From positions 1 through 64,000 of the forward strand of contig JAZOUD010000163.1 of NCBI GenBank assembly GCA_045658005.1: a stretch of 64,000 bases of DNA, given 5' to 3'. This document shows, one piece after another, positions 8,538-17,722 of this stretch. Source of the DNA: UBA2862 sp045658005. Lineage in GTDB: Bacteria > Bacillota > Clostridia > Christensenellales > Aristaeellaceae. Within the stretch, counting starts at the first letter, position 1, and each line of letters starts with the position of its first letter. A program made the translations under genes and the position numbers. The notes beneath the pieces were generated by a model. It was not told where the DNA came from and did no database searches. It saw only the letters and a list, made by a program, of their open reading frames with translations.

Positions 8538-10845
8538 TCTGCGACGCCTCCTTCCCATCGTGAATCAGTCCGGCCTCAGTGAAGGCCAGGAACAGGTTGT
8601 GCGGGGTGGCCGGCGCATCCTTCAGCGCTACGCCGGTGGCCTGGAAGATGGCGTTGCGGATGGCCGGGGCCACCGAGCATACCGGAGGCTCGCCCAGGCC
8701 CTTGGTGCCAAAGGCGCTGGTGGGCTCCGGGTTCTCCACGAATTCCGCCGTCAGCCGGGGGTGGTCCAGCATCGTGGGCAGCTTGTAGTCCAGCAGGTTG
8801 TTGTTCAGGGGCCGGCCCGTCTTTTCGTCGAATATCAGCCTTTCGCTCAGGCCGAAGCCGATGCCCATGCTCATGCCGCCGTGCACCTGGGCCTCCGCCA
8901 GGGCAGGGTTGATCAGCGTGCCGGCGTCGTGGCAGTTCACGATGTTAAGCAGCTTTGCCTTGCACATGGGAATATCCACCTCCACCTCGGCGATGCTGCA
9001 GCCGAAGGAGTAGGCGTTGGATTTGACCTGGTAGGTGCTCTCGGCGGTGATGTGCCGGCTGTCGGTGAGGCTGTAGAGCGCCTCGGTCGCCAGCTCGGAA
9101 AGGCTCATCAGCGCCCGCCCGTCGGTGGTGCGCACGATGTGGCCGTCCACGATGTCCAGGTTGAAAACCGGCATGCGGGTCAGCTCGTGGGCGTAGTCCA
9201 GTATCCGCTGCTTCAACAGAAGCCCCGTCTGCCGTATGGATAAGCCCGCCACGTAGGTCTGCCGGGAGGCGTAGGCGCTGGTGCCGAAGGGGGTCACGTC
9301 GGTGTCCTGGCAGGAGACGACGTGTACCTTGTCGATGGGCACGCCCACCACGTCCGCCGCCATCTGGGCGAAGGCGGTGTCCGCGCCCTGGCCGATCTCC
9401 GTCTCCGCCACCTGCAGCTGGAAGGAGCCGTCCTGGTTCAATACCATCCGACAGGAGGTGGTCTCCAGCGATATGGGCCAGACCGCCGTGTTGTACCAGA
9501 ACACGGCCATGCCGATGCCCCGGCGGATGTCGCCGGTCTGGTGCTGGTATTCAAGGCGCTTCCTGTCGTAGTCGATGGCCTTCATGGCCCTGTCCAGGCA
9601 CTGGTTGAAGGAATCGGCATACAGCTCGTTCTTCGAGAAGTTGTCCACGTAGCCCACGGGCATCAGGTTCCTGCGCCTGAATTCCAGTGGGTCCGCCCCG
9701 ATGGCGGCGCACACGTCTTCGGTGTGGCATTCCACGGCCCACATGGCCTGGGGCATGCCGTAGCCCCGCATGGCCCCGGCCACCGACTTGTTGGTGAACA
9801 CGGTGTAGGCGTCCACCTCTACGTTGTCGCAGGGGTACAGCTGGGGGAAGGCCCCCGCGCCCTTGGCGCAGATGCTGTGGCCGTGGGAGGCATAGGCCCC
9901 CTGGTCAGAGAAGGCCTCCAGCCTCCGGGCGGCATAGGTGCCGTCCGGGCGCACCCAGGAGACGATGTGGCTGCGGATGGAGTGGCGCGTGCGGTTGCAG
10001 ACGAAGGTCTCCTCCCTCGGCACGTCCAGCTTGACCAGGTGCCCGCCCACCTGGAGGCTCAGCCAGGCGCACAGCGGCTCGTAGAGGGCATCCTGCTTGT
10101 TGCCGAAGCCGCCGCCGATGTAGGGCTTGATCACCCGAACCCGGCCCCAGTCGATGCCCAGGGCCTGACCCACGATCCGCCGCACGACGTGGGGGATCTG
10201 GGTGGAGGAGACCACCTTGACCCGGTCCCCCTCCGCCTCGGCGAAGCAGATGAAGTTTTCGATGTGGCAGTGCTGCACCACGGGGGTCTCGTACCAGCCC
10301 TCCACCTTTGTGAGGCCCGGCTCCTGTATGGCCCTTTCGTAATCGCCGATGCGGATCCGGGTGTGCTTGAGGATGTTGTTGGGGTAAGCCTCGTGCAGCT
10401 GGGGCGCGCCGTCCGCCGTGGCCTTCTGCACGTCCAGCACGAAGGGGTATTCCTCGTATTCCACCCGGATCAGCTTCAGGGCCCGGGCGGCGGCCACCTC
10501 GTCCTCCGCCACCACGGCGGCGATGTCGTCCCCCCAGAAGCGTACCCGGTCCGTCAGGATCAGCCGGTCGGCCACGTCCTGGTGGGCGGGGTCAGTGGAC
10601 CAGGGATGGCCCGCGGTGGGGAAGAAGTGCTTTTCCGCCAGGTCGAAGCAGGTCAGTATCTTCACCACGCCGGGGACCCTTTCAGCCTCGGCCTTGTCGA
10701 TGGACAGGACCCTGCCGTTGGCGACGGTCGAGTGGAGCACCCGGGCGACATAGGCGCCCCTGTCGCACAGGTCGTCGGTATATTTGGTGCGCCCGGTCAC
10801 CTTGTCATGGGCGTCCACGCGCTTGACGCTCTGTCCCGCATACAC
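8530..10845 (-). CDS. xdhA: Molybdenum hydroxylase large subunit (xanthine dehydrogenase type)
   Basis: This 771-residue molybdopterin-binding subunit shows the family's Mo-cofactor motifs: GGGFGNKQ around residue 236, AMRGYG around residue 355, GQGADTAFAQ around residue 472, and the GLGEPP motif with the catalytic Glu near residue 729. It would hydroxylate a purine such as hypoxanthine or xanthine; the operon context makes purine the favoured substrate, and some related enzymes are selenium-dependent. It is complete and follows guaD by 22 bases. The E. coli relatives are XdhA and YgeS/XdhD, and motif reading alone does not separate these paralogues. Confidence 0.92.
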   Translation of the reverse strand: MYAGQSVKRVDAHDKVTGRTKYTDDLCDRGAYVARVLHSTVANGRVLSIDKAEAERVPGVVKILTCFDLAEKHFFPTAGHPWSTDPAHQDVADRLILTDRVRFWGDDIAAVVAEDEVAAARALKLIRVEYEEYPFVLDVQKATADGAPQLHEAYPNNILKHTRIRIGDYERAIQEPGLTKVEGWYETPVVQHCHIENFICFAEAEGDRVKVVSSTQIPHVVRRIVGQALGIDWGRVRVIKPYIGGGFGNKQDALYEPLCAWLSLQVGGHLVKLDVPREETFVCNRTRHSIRSHIVSWVRPDGTYAARRLEAFSDQGAYASHGHSICAKGAGAFPQLYPCDNVEVDAYTVFTNKSVAGAMRGYGMPQAMWAVECHTEDVCAAIGADPLEFRRRNLMPVGYVDNFSKNELYADSFNQCLDRAMKAIDYDRKRLEYQHQTGDIRRGIGMAVFWYNTAVWPISLETTSCRMVLNQDGSFQLQVAETEIGQGADTAFAQMAADVVGVPIDKVHVVSCQDTDVTPFGTSAYASRQTYVAGLSIRQTGLLLKQRILDYAHELTRMPVFNLDIVDGHIVRTTDGRALMSLSELATEALYSLTDSRHITAESTYQVKSNAYSFGCSIAEVEVDIPMCKAKLLNIVNCHDAGTLINPALAEAQVHGGMSMGIGFGLSERLIFDEKTGRPLNNNLLDYKLPTMLDHPRLTAEFVENPEPTSAFGTKGLGEPPVCSVAPAIRNAIFQATGVALKDAPATPHNLFLAFTEAGLIHDGKEASQNV

Positions 10846-10867
10846 GGGCCATCCCTCCTTTTCTTGG

Positions 10868-12148
10868 TCAAATGATCCGCTTGCCGTCCACGAACTTCAT
10901 CACGATGCCGCCGCGGTCCAGACCCAGGTAGAAGGCCCGCTCCAGTCGGTTCTCAATCGGCAGCGGGCGCGGCGTCGGCTCGCTGGAATCGTCCAGCACC
11001 AGGGCGTCGAAGGCATAGCCCGCCTCGAAGCTGCCCACTTTGCCGAAGAAGGACCCGCCGCCCCTGGTGGCCAGGTAAAGGGCTTCCGGGAAGGAAAGCG
11101 GCCTGGCGTCGGAATCGAGATACCGCCAGTAGAGCTTTGACACCTGTATGGCGTCCGTGACCGCCCGGAACATGGATTCCATGGTGCCGCCGGCCACGTC
11201 CGAGCCCAGGGCGACCCGAAGCCCCTGTTCCATGTATCGCCGGATCGGCGCGATGCCGGAGGCGACGTTCATGTTGGAGGAGGGGCAGTGGGCTACCCAG
11301 ACGCCGTTGCGCTTCATCCGTTCGACCTCCGGCGGCGTCGAATAGATGCAGTGGGCCATGGCCGTGTTGCCGTCCCGCCCGAACAGGCCGTAGCGGTCGT
11401 AGGCGTCGCCGTAAAATTCGGCGTCCGGCTCCAGCGTTGAAACCATCTCCACCTCGGCGGGGTTTTCCGACAGGTGGGACTGCACGGGCAGGTCGTATGC
11501 CCTGCGGATCTCGCCCAGCGCCGCCATCAGCGCGTCGGTACAGCCGGGCACGAACCGGGGCGTGACGATGGGCCGCGTGCGCCGGTAGTCCCGGTGCAGG
11601 CTCTCCTTGATAAATTTCCGGGTGTCTTCGCCGACGCCCCCGGAATGATCCTCGATCAGCTCCGGCGGCGCGTTTCGGTCCATGCTGACCTTGCCCACGT
11701 AGCTCACCAGGCCGCTGTTTTCCATGCAGTCCATCAATATCAGCGTGGCGGCGGCGTGCACCGTGCCGAAAATGACGGCCCGGGTGGTGGCGCTGGCTTT
11801 CAGCCTGTCCGCGAACTGGGTGTAGGCCCTCAGGGCGTAGGCCGCGTCGGCGTACCGCGATTCCTCCGGGAAGGCGACGCGCTCCAGCCATTCCATCAGC
11901 TCGTAATCCATGCCCGTGCCCCGGTAGGCGAACTGGGGCGCGTGGATGTGCAGGTCCACCATGCCGGGCAGCACCAGTTTATCCGTGCAGTCGATGACGG
12001 GAAGGCCGGCATAGCGCGCCGGGACTTCATCAAAGACGCCCCTGCAAACGCCGTTCTCGCACACGATGCATCCATTCTCATGGATGTCCAGGCCGCCCAT
12101 TCGGGGCGTATGGCAGATGTTGCCTTTCAGAATAAAACGCTTGTCCAA
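10868..12148 (-). CDS. guaD: Guanine deaminase
   Basis: This 426-residue amidohydrolase matches guanine deaminase. The zinc motif LHIHAPQ lies in a PGMVDLHIHAPQFAYRG context, followed by WLERVAFPEE, FGTVHAAAT, MAHCIYS and the aspartate in ALGSDVAGGT. It converts guanine to xanthine, feeding the xanthine-dehydrogenase-type enzyme encoded next. The frame is open further upstream but without a ribosome site. A TTG start at 12148 lies eight bases after AAAGGA and gives the normal length. It is the first gene of the nine-gene purine operon and sits 56 bases downstream of a consensus promoter. Confidence 0.92.
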   Translation of the reverse strand: MDKRFILKGNICHTPRMGGLDIHENGCIVCENGVCRGVFDEVPARYAGLPVIDCTDKLVLPGMVDLHIHAPQFAYRGTGMDYELMEWLERVAFPEESRYADAAYALRAYTQFADRLKASATTRAVIFGTVHAAATLILMDCMENSGLVSYVGKVSMDRNAPPELIEDHSGGVGEDTRKFIKESLHRDYRRTRPIVTPRFVPGCTDALMAALGEIRRAYDLPVQSHLSENPAEVEMVSTLEPDAEFYGDAYDRYGLFGRDGNTAMAHCIYSTPPEVERMKRNGVWVAHCPSSNMNVASGIAPIRRYMEQGLRVALGSDVAGGTMESMFRAVTDAIQVSKLYWRYLDSDARPLSFPEALYLATRGGGSFFGKVGSFEAGYAFDALVLDDSSEPTPRPLPIENRLERAFYLGLDRGGIVMKFVDGKRII

Positions 12149-12203
12149 GATGGCATTCCTTTCAACAGAGATTCGGTTGGTTTGGTTCTCATAGTATAAT
12201 TCT

Positions 12204-12232
12204 ATTATAACAAAAACAGCGCCGAATATCAA
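12204..12232 (-). promoter_or_regulatory. Sigma-A promoter of the purine operon
   Basis: On the minus strand TTGATA and a perfect TATAAT are separated by exactly 17 bases. This is the only strong promoter seen ahead of guaD, and no comparable promoter was noticed in the short gaps inside the operon. Confidence 0.8.
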
Positions 12233-12268
12233 CATATAGCGCATGGCGAATTGCAGGAAAAAGAAGCG

Positions 12269-12297
12269 TTGCGCAGATGCAGGAGGGGTGATATAAT
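12269..12297 (+). promoter_or_regulatory. Sigma-A promoter of msrA
   Basis: TTGCGC, a 17-base spacer and a perfect TATAAT lead to a 5' leader of about 25 bases before the msrA start. It is divergent to the purine operon promoter. Confidence 0.7.
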
Positions 12298-12328
12298 ACT
12301 ATACGAAACTGCCACGGGAGGAATGTTC

Positions 12329-12829
12329 ATGAGCAACAGTGCGATCTATCTGGCGGGCGGCTGCTTCTGGGGCCTGCAAAAGTTCTTCGACCAGTTTGAC
12401 GGTGTCGTGGGCACCGAGGTGGGCTACGCCAACGGCGCGGACGCGGCCCCGACCTACCAGGACGTCTGCCATGACAGCGGCCACGCCGAGACCGTGCGGG
12501 TGGACTACGACCCGGCGGTGATCTCCCTGACGGCGCTGCTGGAGAAGTACTTCCTGGTCATCGACCCGCTGTCCGTCAACCAACAGGGCCACGACAGGGG
12601 CATACAGTACCGCACCGGCATCTACTACACCGACCCCGCCCAGCTGCCGGAAATCGAAGCGGTGTACAAGGCCCAGGAGGAAAAGGCAGGAAGCAAGCTG
12701 GCGGTGGAGCTTATGCCGCTTCAAAACTTCTTCACCGCCGAGGAATATCACCAGAAGTACCTGGACAAGAACCCCGGCGGATATTGCCACATCCCCGGTA
12801 AGATGCTGAGGCTGGAGAAGGAAGAATAG
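12329..12829 (+). CDS. msrA: Peptide-methionine (S)-S-oxide reductase
   Basis: This 166-residue MsrA repairs the S-epimer of methionine sulfoxide. The catalytic cysteine is in the family signature GGCFWG at residues 9-14, and the conserved Y-x-R-x-x-Y region appears as IQYRTGIYY. The chosen ATG at 12329 has GGGAGGA six bases upstream; an ATG at 12323 abuts that site and is less likely. No MsrB domain is fused. It is divergently transcribed from the purine operon and appears monocistronic. Confidence 0.95.
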   Translation: MSNSAIYLAGGCFWGLQKFFDQFDGVVGTEVGYANGADAAPTYQDVCHDSGHAETVRVDYDPAVISLTALLEKYFLVIDPLSVNQQGHDRGIQYRTGIYYTDPAQLPEIEAVYKAQEEKAGSKLAVELMPLQNFFTAEEYHQKYLDKNPGGYCHIPGKMLRLEKEE

Positions 12830-12925
12830 GGGAATGATAAAGTTCTTTCTTCTGTAAAGGAAAACAGGGCTTGGGGAGCGAATACTCAAAATATACTGTA
12901 TCATTATGGTAGGGAGATGAATCGA

Positions 12926-14407
12926 GTGAAAACCTCGCGCTCGAATTCAAAGCGACGGATGATCGCCGTCCGTATCATCATGATCTGCATGTGCTTTGCG
13001 CTCTTTGTCGAAGGCGCGTTGGCGGAGCCGCAAGGCGGCAATCGGGCGCCGATGGACAGGAAAGCGGAGCTGGTTCGGATGATGAATCTGAATCTGCGCT
13101 ATATCCTTAAAACATGGTGGCCCGCGGAGAAAGATTTTGTCTACGCCGCGGCGACCAATATGAACAGCGATCAGCAGTTGACACCGGAGCGGCGGCTTGC
13201 CGTCCAGGGCAGCGCCCGGGCTTTCGCCGACTGGCGGGACGTCGATGATCTTCCGATACTGTATCTGAGCAGAGAACAGGCGGAGAACGGAATTCGCCCC
13301 GTCTCCCATGCCATCTACTGCATTGGCCTGTCGTTACATTACGGCTATTACGACGAGGAGATCGTCGGAGTGCCCCGGGAGGACGCGCGGGCCATGTGCG
13401 AAAAGCTGATCCGCTCGGTGGTCGGGGAGCATCGGTCGAACCATCCCGAATCCACGGACGACCGCTGCTGGGGCGACAGCTGGCAGAGCCCGCTTTGGGC
13501 CGAGAATATCGCCCTGGGCGCGTGGCTGTTTTGGGATGACATGCCGCCGGAGACGTGTGAAATGGTGGAGCGCATGGTGATCGACGAAGCGGACCGGCTG
13601 ACCTATGATTTTGAGATTCCGTATTACAGGGATACGACCGGGGATATCGTCTATCCGGGGGACACCAAGGGCGAGGAGCTCGCGTGGGACGCCAAGATCC
13701 TCGCGCTGGCGTGTGTCATGTTCCCGGATTCCCAGAAAGCGCCCGACTGGGGCGATAAGCTGAGGCGCATGCTGGTTTCCGCGACGGCCATGCCGGAGGA
13801 CGTCGGAAGCGGGAAAATCGTGGACGGGGAAAAAGTCGGGGAGATGATCGACGGCTCAAACGTGAACGAGGATGGTACCGTGGTCAATCACGATCTCGTC
13901 CACATCGATTACATGGCGACTATCCTGGAGGAGATGGGCGATACGATCGCCGTGTACAGGATCGCAGGCGCGCCTGTACCGGAGGCGGCGGCTTTCAATC
14001 TGGATCGAATCTACCAGGGACTGATCTGCACGGATCTGGGAAAATTCGATGAAAAGCTGGCGGGTCGCAACTTCTATCTCCGGGACGGGGACGGACAGCC
14101 GACGGGCGATGTGACGATGCCCGGGGAAAACGACTGGGGCAAGCCGGGGTACGCGATCTACTATCTGTGTGATGTGCTGGCGGACACCCTGGCGCTGGAC
14201 AAGGACATTGAGGAAAGCTGCAAGGCCCGTGTGTGGGAAGAGCGGCATTTTGAGATGCTGAGCGCCCAGCTCGGCCGGGAGACGGACGGCGCGATCACGG
14301 GCCAGTATTTCCAGCCGGGAGAGAATGCCTTTGTCTCCGGTGAGCTGTTCATGATGCACAACCTGGCGGAGGCCTATGTGCTGCGCTATGGCGATACCGC
14401 CAAATGA
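12926..14407 (+). CDS. Secreted protein of unknown function, probable helical-barrel fold
   Basis: This 493-residue protein has an N-terminal basic stretch and hydrophobic segment ending VEGALAEP, consistent with a signal peptide cut near residue 35. No lipobox is present. The mature part is rich in paired helices, Trp and acidic residues, such as CWGDSWQSPLWAE, ALGAWLFWDDMP and NHDLVHIDYMA. That resembles the alternating helices of alpha/alpha-barrel glycan-active proteins, but no family can be named. A GTG at 12926 lies nine bases after AGGGAG; an ATG at 12917 directly abuts that site. It is followed 64 bases later by the HD hydrolase gene. Confidence 0.7.
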   Translation: MKTSRSNSKRRMIAVRIIMICMCFALFVEGALAEPQGGNRAPMDRKAELVRMMNLNLRYILKTWWPAEKDFVYAAATNMNSDQQLTPERRLAVQGSARAFADWRDVDDLPILYLSREQAENGIRPVSHAIYCIGLSLHYGYYDEEIVGVPREDARAMCEKLIRSVVGEHRSNHPESTDDRCWGDSWQSPLWAENIALGAWLFWDDMPPETCEMVERMVIDEADRLTYDFEIPYYRDTTGDIVYPGDTKGEELAWDAKILALACVMFPDSQKAPDWGDKLRRMLVSATAMPEDVGSGKIVDGEKVGEMIDGSNVNEDGTVVNHDLVHIDYMATILEEMGDTIAVYRIAGAPVPEAAAFNLDRIYQGLICTDLGKFDEKLAGRNFYLRDGDGQPTGDVTMPGENDWGKPGYAIYYLCDVLADTLALDKDIEESCKARVWEERHFEMLSAQLGRETDGAITGQYFQPGENAFVSGELFMMHNLAEAYVLRYGDTAK

Positions 14408-14471
14408 CGCAGATGGCCGATTGAATGCAACGGGCATACTCTGGACGACTTGAAAGGGAGCTGACGGGTTC

Positions 14472-15269
14472 ATGAGGGACAGGGAAGCGCTGAAGTCGGT
14501 TTTTCTGAATTACGCGGAGCGATACGATACGAACAATGGGATGATCCGGCACAAGATTGAGCACACATTCCGCGTGGCGGCGCTCTCGGAACGCTATGCC
14601 GACGCGCTGGGCATGGGTTCTGAGGATGTGGCGTGGGCGTGGTTTTTCGGGCTTCTGCACGATATCGGACGGTTTGAACAGGTTCGCCGCTTCGGCACCT
14701 TTGTGGATTCCCAATCGGTCGATCACGCCGAGCTCGGCGCGGATATCCTCTTTAAGGACGGGCTCATCGAGTCGTTTTCCGTGGAGGAACCGGCCCAGGC
14801 GTGGAAGACGATGGCGGAGCAGGTCATCCGCCTGCACAACAAGCTGGCCCTCCCGGAGGCGCTGGACGAACGGACGCGGCGGTTTGCGGAGATTCTTCGG
14901 GACGCAGACAAGACGGACATCTTCCGCGTGATCGCCGACATACCGTTTGAAGCGCGCATCGGAAGCAGCAAGGCCAGCTTCGCGGAGGCAGGGGAGGCGA
15001 ACCCCGAAGTGATGGCCTGCGTCGCGGAGCATCGCTGTGTGCCCCGGCAGCTTCGACATTCGCGCTTTGACGGGCTTATCGCGCATGGCTGCATGGCTTT
15101 TGAACTGGTGTTTGATGTCAGCCGCCGGACGGTGAAGGAGGAGGGCTGGCTTCGGAAGCTGCTGTCGGACGCGGATCCGTCGGGAAAGCCCGTCTGGACA
15201 GGCCGCGAGGCGGAGCAACTGGCGGTTTTACGCAATGAGATCGAAAAAGCATGGGGGATGACCCTGTAG
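14472..15269 (+). CDS. HD-domain phosphohydrolase
   Basis: This 265-residue protein has a metal-dependent HD domain. The first histidine is in IRHKIEHTFRV (about residues 26-36), the HD pair is in FGLLHDIGRFEQ (about residues 60-71), and DHAELG follows near residue 84. These ligands are the pattern of HD-superfamily phosphatases or nucleotidases; the substrate cannot be read from sequence. It lies between the secreted protein and the NeuD-ACP gene with gaps of 64 and 22 bases, suggesting one transcription unit. A tie to nucleotide or acyl-phosphate turnover in that cassette is only inference. Confidence 0.85.
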   Translation: MRDREALKSVFLNYAERYDTNNGMIRHKIEHTFRVAALSERYADALGMGSEDVAWAWFFGLLHDIGRFEQVRRFGTFVDSQSVDHAELGADILFKDGLIESFSVEEPAQAWKTMAEQVIRLHNKLALPEALDERTRRFAEILRDADKTDIFRVIADIPFEARIGSSKASFAEAGEANPEVMACVAEHRCVPRQLRHSRFDGLIAHGCMAFELVFDVSRRTVKEEGWLRKLLSDADPSGKPVWTGREAEQLAVLRNEIEKAWGMTL

Positions 15270-15291
15270 GGCCTCCGAAGGAGGAACAACC

Positions 15292-16251
15292 GTGATACTT
15301 GCGCTTTACGGTGCCGGCGCCATGGGCCGGGAATTCAAATACATCGCAGATGAGAGCGGCGCGTGGTCAGAGATCGTATTCATCGACGATCACACGTCCG
15401 CCACGCAGCTGCTGGGCTGTCCCGTCTGCGGCTTCCACGCTTTTCGCAAGCGCTATAATCCGGAAGATGTGCGCTTTGCCATCACCATCGGCGAACCGAA
15501 GTTCCGCCGTGAGGCCTTCGCCCGCTTGACGGAGGCGGGCTATCGGGGCGCGTTGGTCGTCCATCCGTCGGCCGTCATCAGCCCGGACGCCGAGGTGGGC
15601 GAAGGCGCCGTGATTGCTCACGGTGCCTTCATCGGCTCCCAGGCCCGGATCGGGAAGAATTTTTACGGCGCGAAGGGCGCGTCGATTGGCCACGACGCGG
15701 TCATCGGCGATCATGTGCGCGTCGGCGTGGGGGCGTTCGTTGGCGGGCACACCGTGATCGGCGAGAACGCGTTCATCGGCAGCGGCGCGATGCTGAAGGA
15801 TCGGATTCGCATCGGCGAATACAGCGTTGTCGGCATCGGCAGCGCGGTGTTCAGCGACGTCGAGGCCAATACCACAGTGATGGGCAACCCGGCCCGAATC
15901 ACCAACGAAGGCGCGCAGGGGCTGCTCTATGCCCCGAGCAAACAGCTGGAATCGCGGCAGGAAGCGCCCCAGCAGGAAGCCCCCCGGCAGGAGGCGGAAG
16001 CCTTCACCCCGGATCGCGTCGCGGCACTGTACTGGAATGCATTCTCCGGCAACTTCCCGAACGTGGACTTCAACCCGGTCACCTTCTGCTTTCACGACGC
16101 GGGCTGGGATTCCATCGCCCAGATGAGCCTGATCTGCGCGCTGGAGGAGACTTTCCACATTTCCTTCAAGGGCAGGGAAACCATGAAAATCAACTCCTAT
16201 CGGGCGGGCCTGGAGCTGGTGCGGAAAAAACTGGAAAACGCGAAGAAGTGA
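15292..16251 (+). CDS. NeuD-like hexapeptide acyltransferase fused to an acyl carrier domain
   Basis: Residues 1-90 form a Rossmann-like N-terminal domain with GAGAMGRE, as in NeuD/PglD sugar O- or N-acyltransferases. Residues about 95-210 are a left-handed beta-helix of hexapeptide repeats (VIAHGAFIG, VRVGVGAFVG, NAFIGSGAML) ending in MGNPARI. A Gln/Glu-rich linker leads to a carrier domain at about 230-319 with GWDS. Ser274 is the expected phosphopantetheine site. A carrier domain fused to a NeuD protein is unusual. The following gene encodes an adenylate-forming ligase that could load it, so the pair may activate and transfer an acyl or aminoacyl group (inference). The start is GTG after GGAGGAACAACC. 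Confidence 0.85.
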   Translation: MILALYGAGAMGREFKYIADESGAWSEIVFIDDHTSATQLLGCPVCGFHAFRKRYNPEDVRFAITIGEPKFRREAFARLTEAGYRGALVVHPSAVISPDAEVGEGAVIAHGAFIGSQARIGKNFYGAKGASIGHDAVIGDHVRVGVGAFVGGHTVIGENAFIGSGAMLKDRIRIGEYSVVGIGSAVFSDVEANTTVMGNPARITNEGAQGLLYAPSKQLESRQEAPQQEAPRQEAEAFTPDRVAALYWNAFSGNFPNVDFNPVTFCFHDAGWDSIAQMSLICALEETFHISFKGRETMKINSYRAGLELVRKKLENAKK

Positions 16252-16291
16252 GCCCCGCTCAGCGTGAATCATGGAAGAGAGGACGATACAC

Positions 16292-17722
16292 ATGGGAAAG
16301 CTGTGGAATTTTGAAGCGTTCTCAGAAAGACCTGCGCTGATCGGAGATACCGGCGCCGAGCTGACCTACGGCGATTTGGCGGCGCTTTCCGCCGAGCTGG
16401 AGAAGGCCATCGAGCCAGGAGGCGAACGTCCGCTGGTGATGTTCGTCGCGCGTAACACCCTTGGGGGGCTCTGCGGCTACGCGGCGCTGATGAATCTGGG
16501 CTATCCCGTGCTGCCCGCCTCCGAGGGGCTTCCGACAGAGATGTGGAAGGCGATCATGAACCTCTATCGCCCGGGCCTTCTCCTCCTGCCGAAGGAGAAG
16601 AAAGGCGCCTGCCCCGCCATGCGGGAGGTTTTTGAATTCCGGGATTACGTCCTCTTGAGGACCAATTTCGCCCGTCACTATCCCGTGAACGAGCGACTGG
16701 GCCTGTTGATCACCACCTCCGGCTCTACCGGCTCGGCGAAGTACGTGCGGCAGAGTTGGGACAACCTGCGCTTCAACGCGGCCGCGATCGCCGATTTCCT
16801 GGATATCGGCCCTTCGGACAAATCCATCACCTGCCTGCCGCCGCAATACACCTATGCGCTCTCGATGCTTCACGCGAACCTGCTTCGGGGCGCGTCCGTC
16901 GTGACGACCCAGAGCGGGGTGATGGATTCGGAATTCTGGGACCTGCTTGAGTCGGAGGAGGTGACGCAGTTCCACGCCGTACCCAACACCTACGACATGC
17001 TGCGCCGCATCGGGATGTTCGAGGACGACTTTCCCGATCTGCGTCTCCTGACCCAGGCGGGCGGCAAGCTCAGCCGCGAGCTGCAGGCTTACTACGCCGA
17101 CTATGCCGCGAAGAACGGGAAGCGCTTTGTCATCATGTACGGGCAGAGCGAGGCCACAGCGGACATCACCTGGCTGCCCCCGGAGGACGCGCTGCGCAAG
17201 CCCGGCTCGGTGGGCGTCGTCGTTCCGGGCGGTCGCGCCTCGATTGTGGACGAGGCCGGGAACGAGATCACCGAGCCCCACACCCGGGGCGAGCTGTGCT
17301 ATCAGGGGCCAAATGTAGCAATGGGATACGCCCAGCGCGGCGAGGACCTGTCCACGGGCGACGAATGGAACGGAAAACTTCGCACCGGCGATATCGCCGA
17401 GTTTGACGAGGACGGCTATTTCAGCATCACCGGGAGGCTGAAGCGCTACATCAAGCTGGCGGGGCACCGGGTGAGCCTGGACGAGGTTGACGGTTTGATC
17501 ATGGACGAGCTGAACGTCCTGAGCGCCAGCGTGGGGACGGACGATCACCTTACAATCTTTGTGACAGAGGAAAAATACAGGAACATCCTGCTGGATTTCA
17601 TCCGGGACAGGATCAACACCGCGCGAACCGGCCTCCGGGTCATGGTCATCGACGAATTCCCCGTGAACGAGGGCGGGAAGGTGCTCTATTCCAGGCTGCA
17701 GGAAATCGCTGAGAAGGATTAA
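16292..17722 (+). CDS. Adenylate-forming acyl/aminoacyl ligase
   Basis: This 476-residue AMP-dependent synthetase carries the A3 motif TTSGSTGSAK near residue 147, A5 as YGQSEATA near residue 285, A7 TGDIAEFDEDGYF, A8 GRLKRYIKLAGHRV and the A10 lysine in NEGGKVLYSR. It should activate a carboxylic or amino acid as an acyl-AMP. With no CoA-specific domain and a carrier domain in the neighbouring gene, loading of that carrier is the simplest role. The ATG at 16292 has GAGAGG upstream, better than the ATG at 16271. Its stop overlaps that of the convergent transporter gene by four bases. Confidence 0.87.
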   Translation: MGKLWNFEAFSERPALIGDTGAELTYGDLAALSAELEKAIEPGGERPLVMFVARNTLGGLCGYAALMNLGYPVLPASEGLPTEMWKAIMNLYRPGLLLLPKEKKGACPAMREVFEFRDYVLLRTNFARHYPVNERLGLLITTSGSTGSAKYVRQSWDNLRFNAAAIADFLDIGPSDKSITCLPPQYTYALSMLHANLLRGASVVTTQSGVMDSEFWDLLESEEVTQFHAVPNTYDMLRRIGMFEDDFPDLRLLTQAGGKLSRELQAYYADYAAKNGKRFVIMYGQSEATADITWLPPEDALRKPGSVGVVVPGGRASIVDEAGNEITEPHTRGELCYQGPNVAMGYAQRGEDLSTGDEWNGKLRTGDIAEFDEDGYFSITGRLKRYIKLAGHRVSLDEVDGLIMDELNVLSASVGTDDHLTIFVTEEKYRNILLDFIRDRINTARTGLRVMVIDEFPVNEGGKVLYSRLQEIAEKD

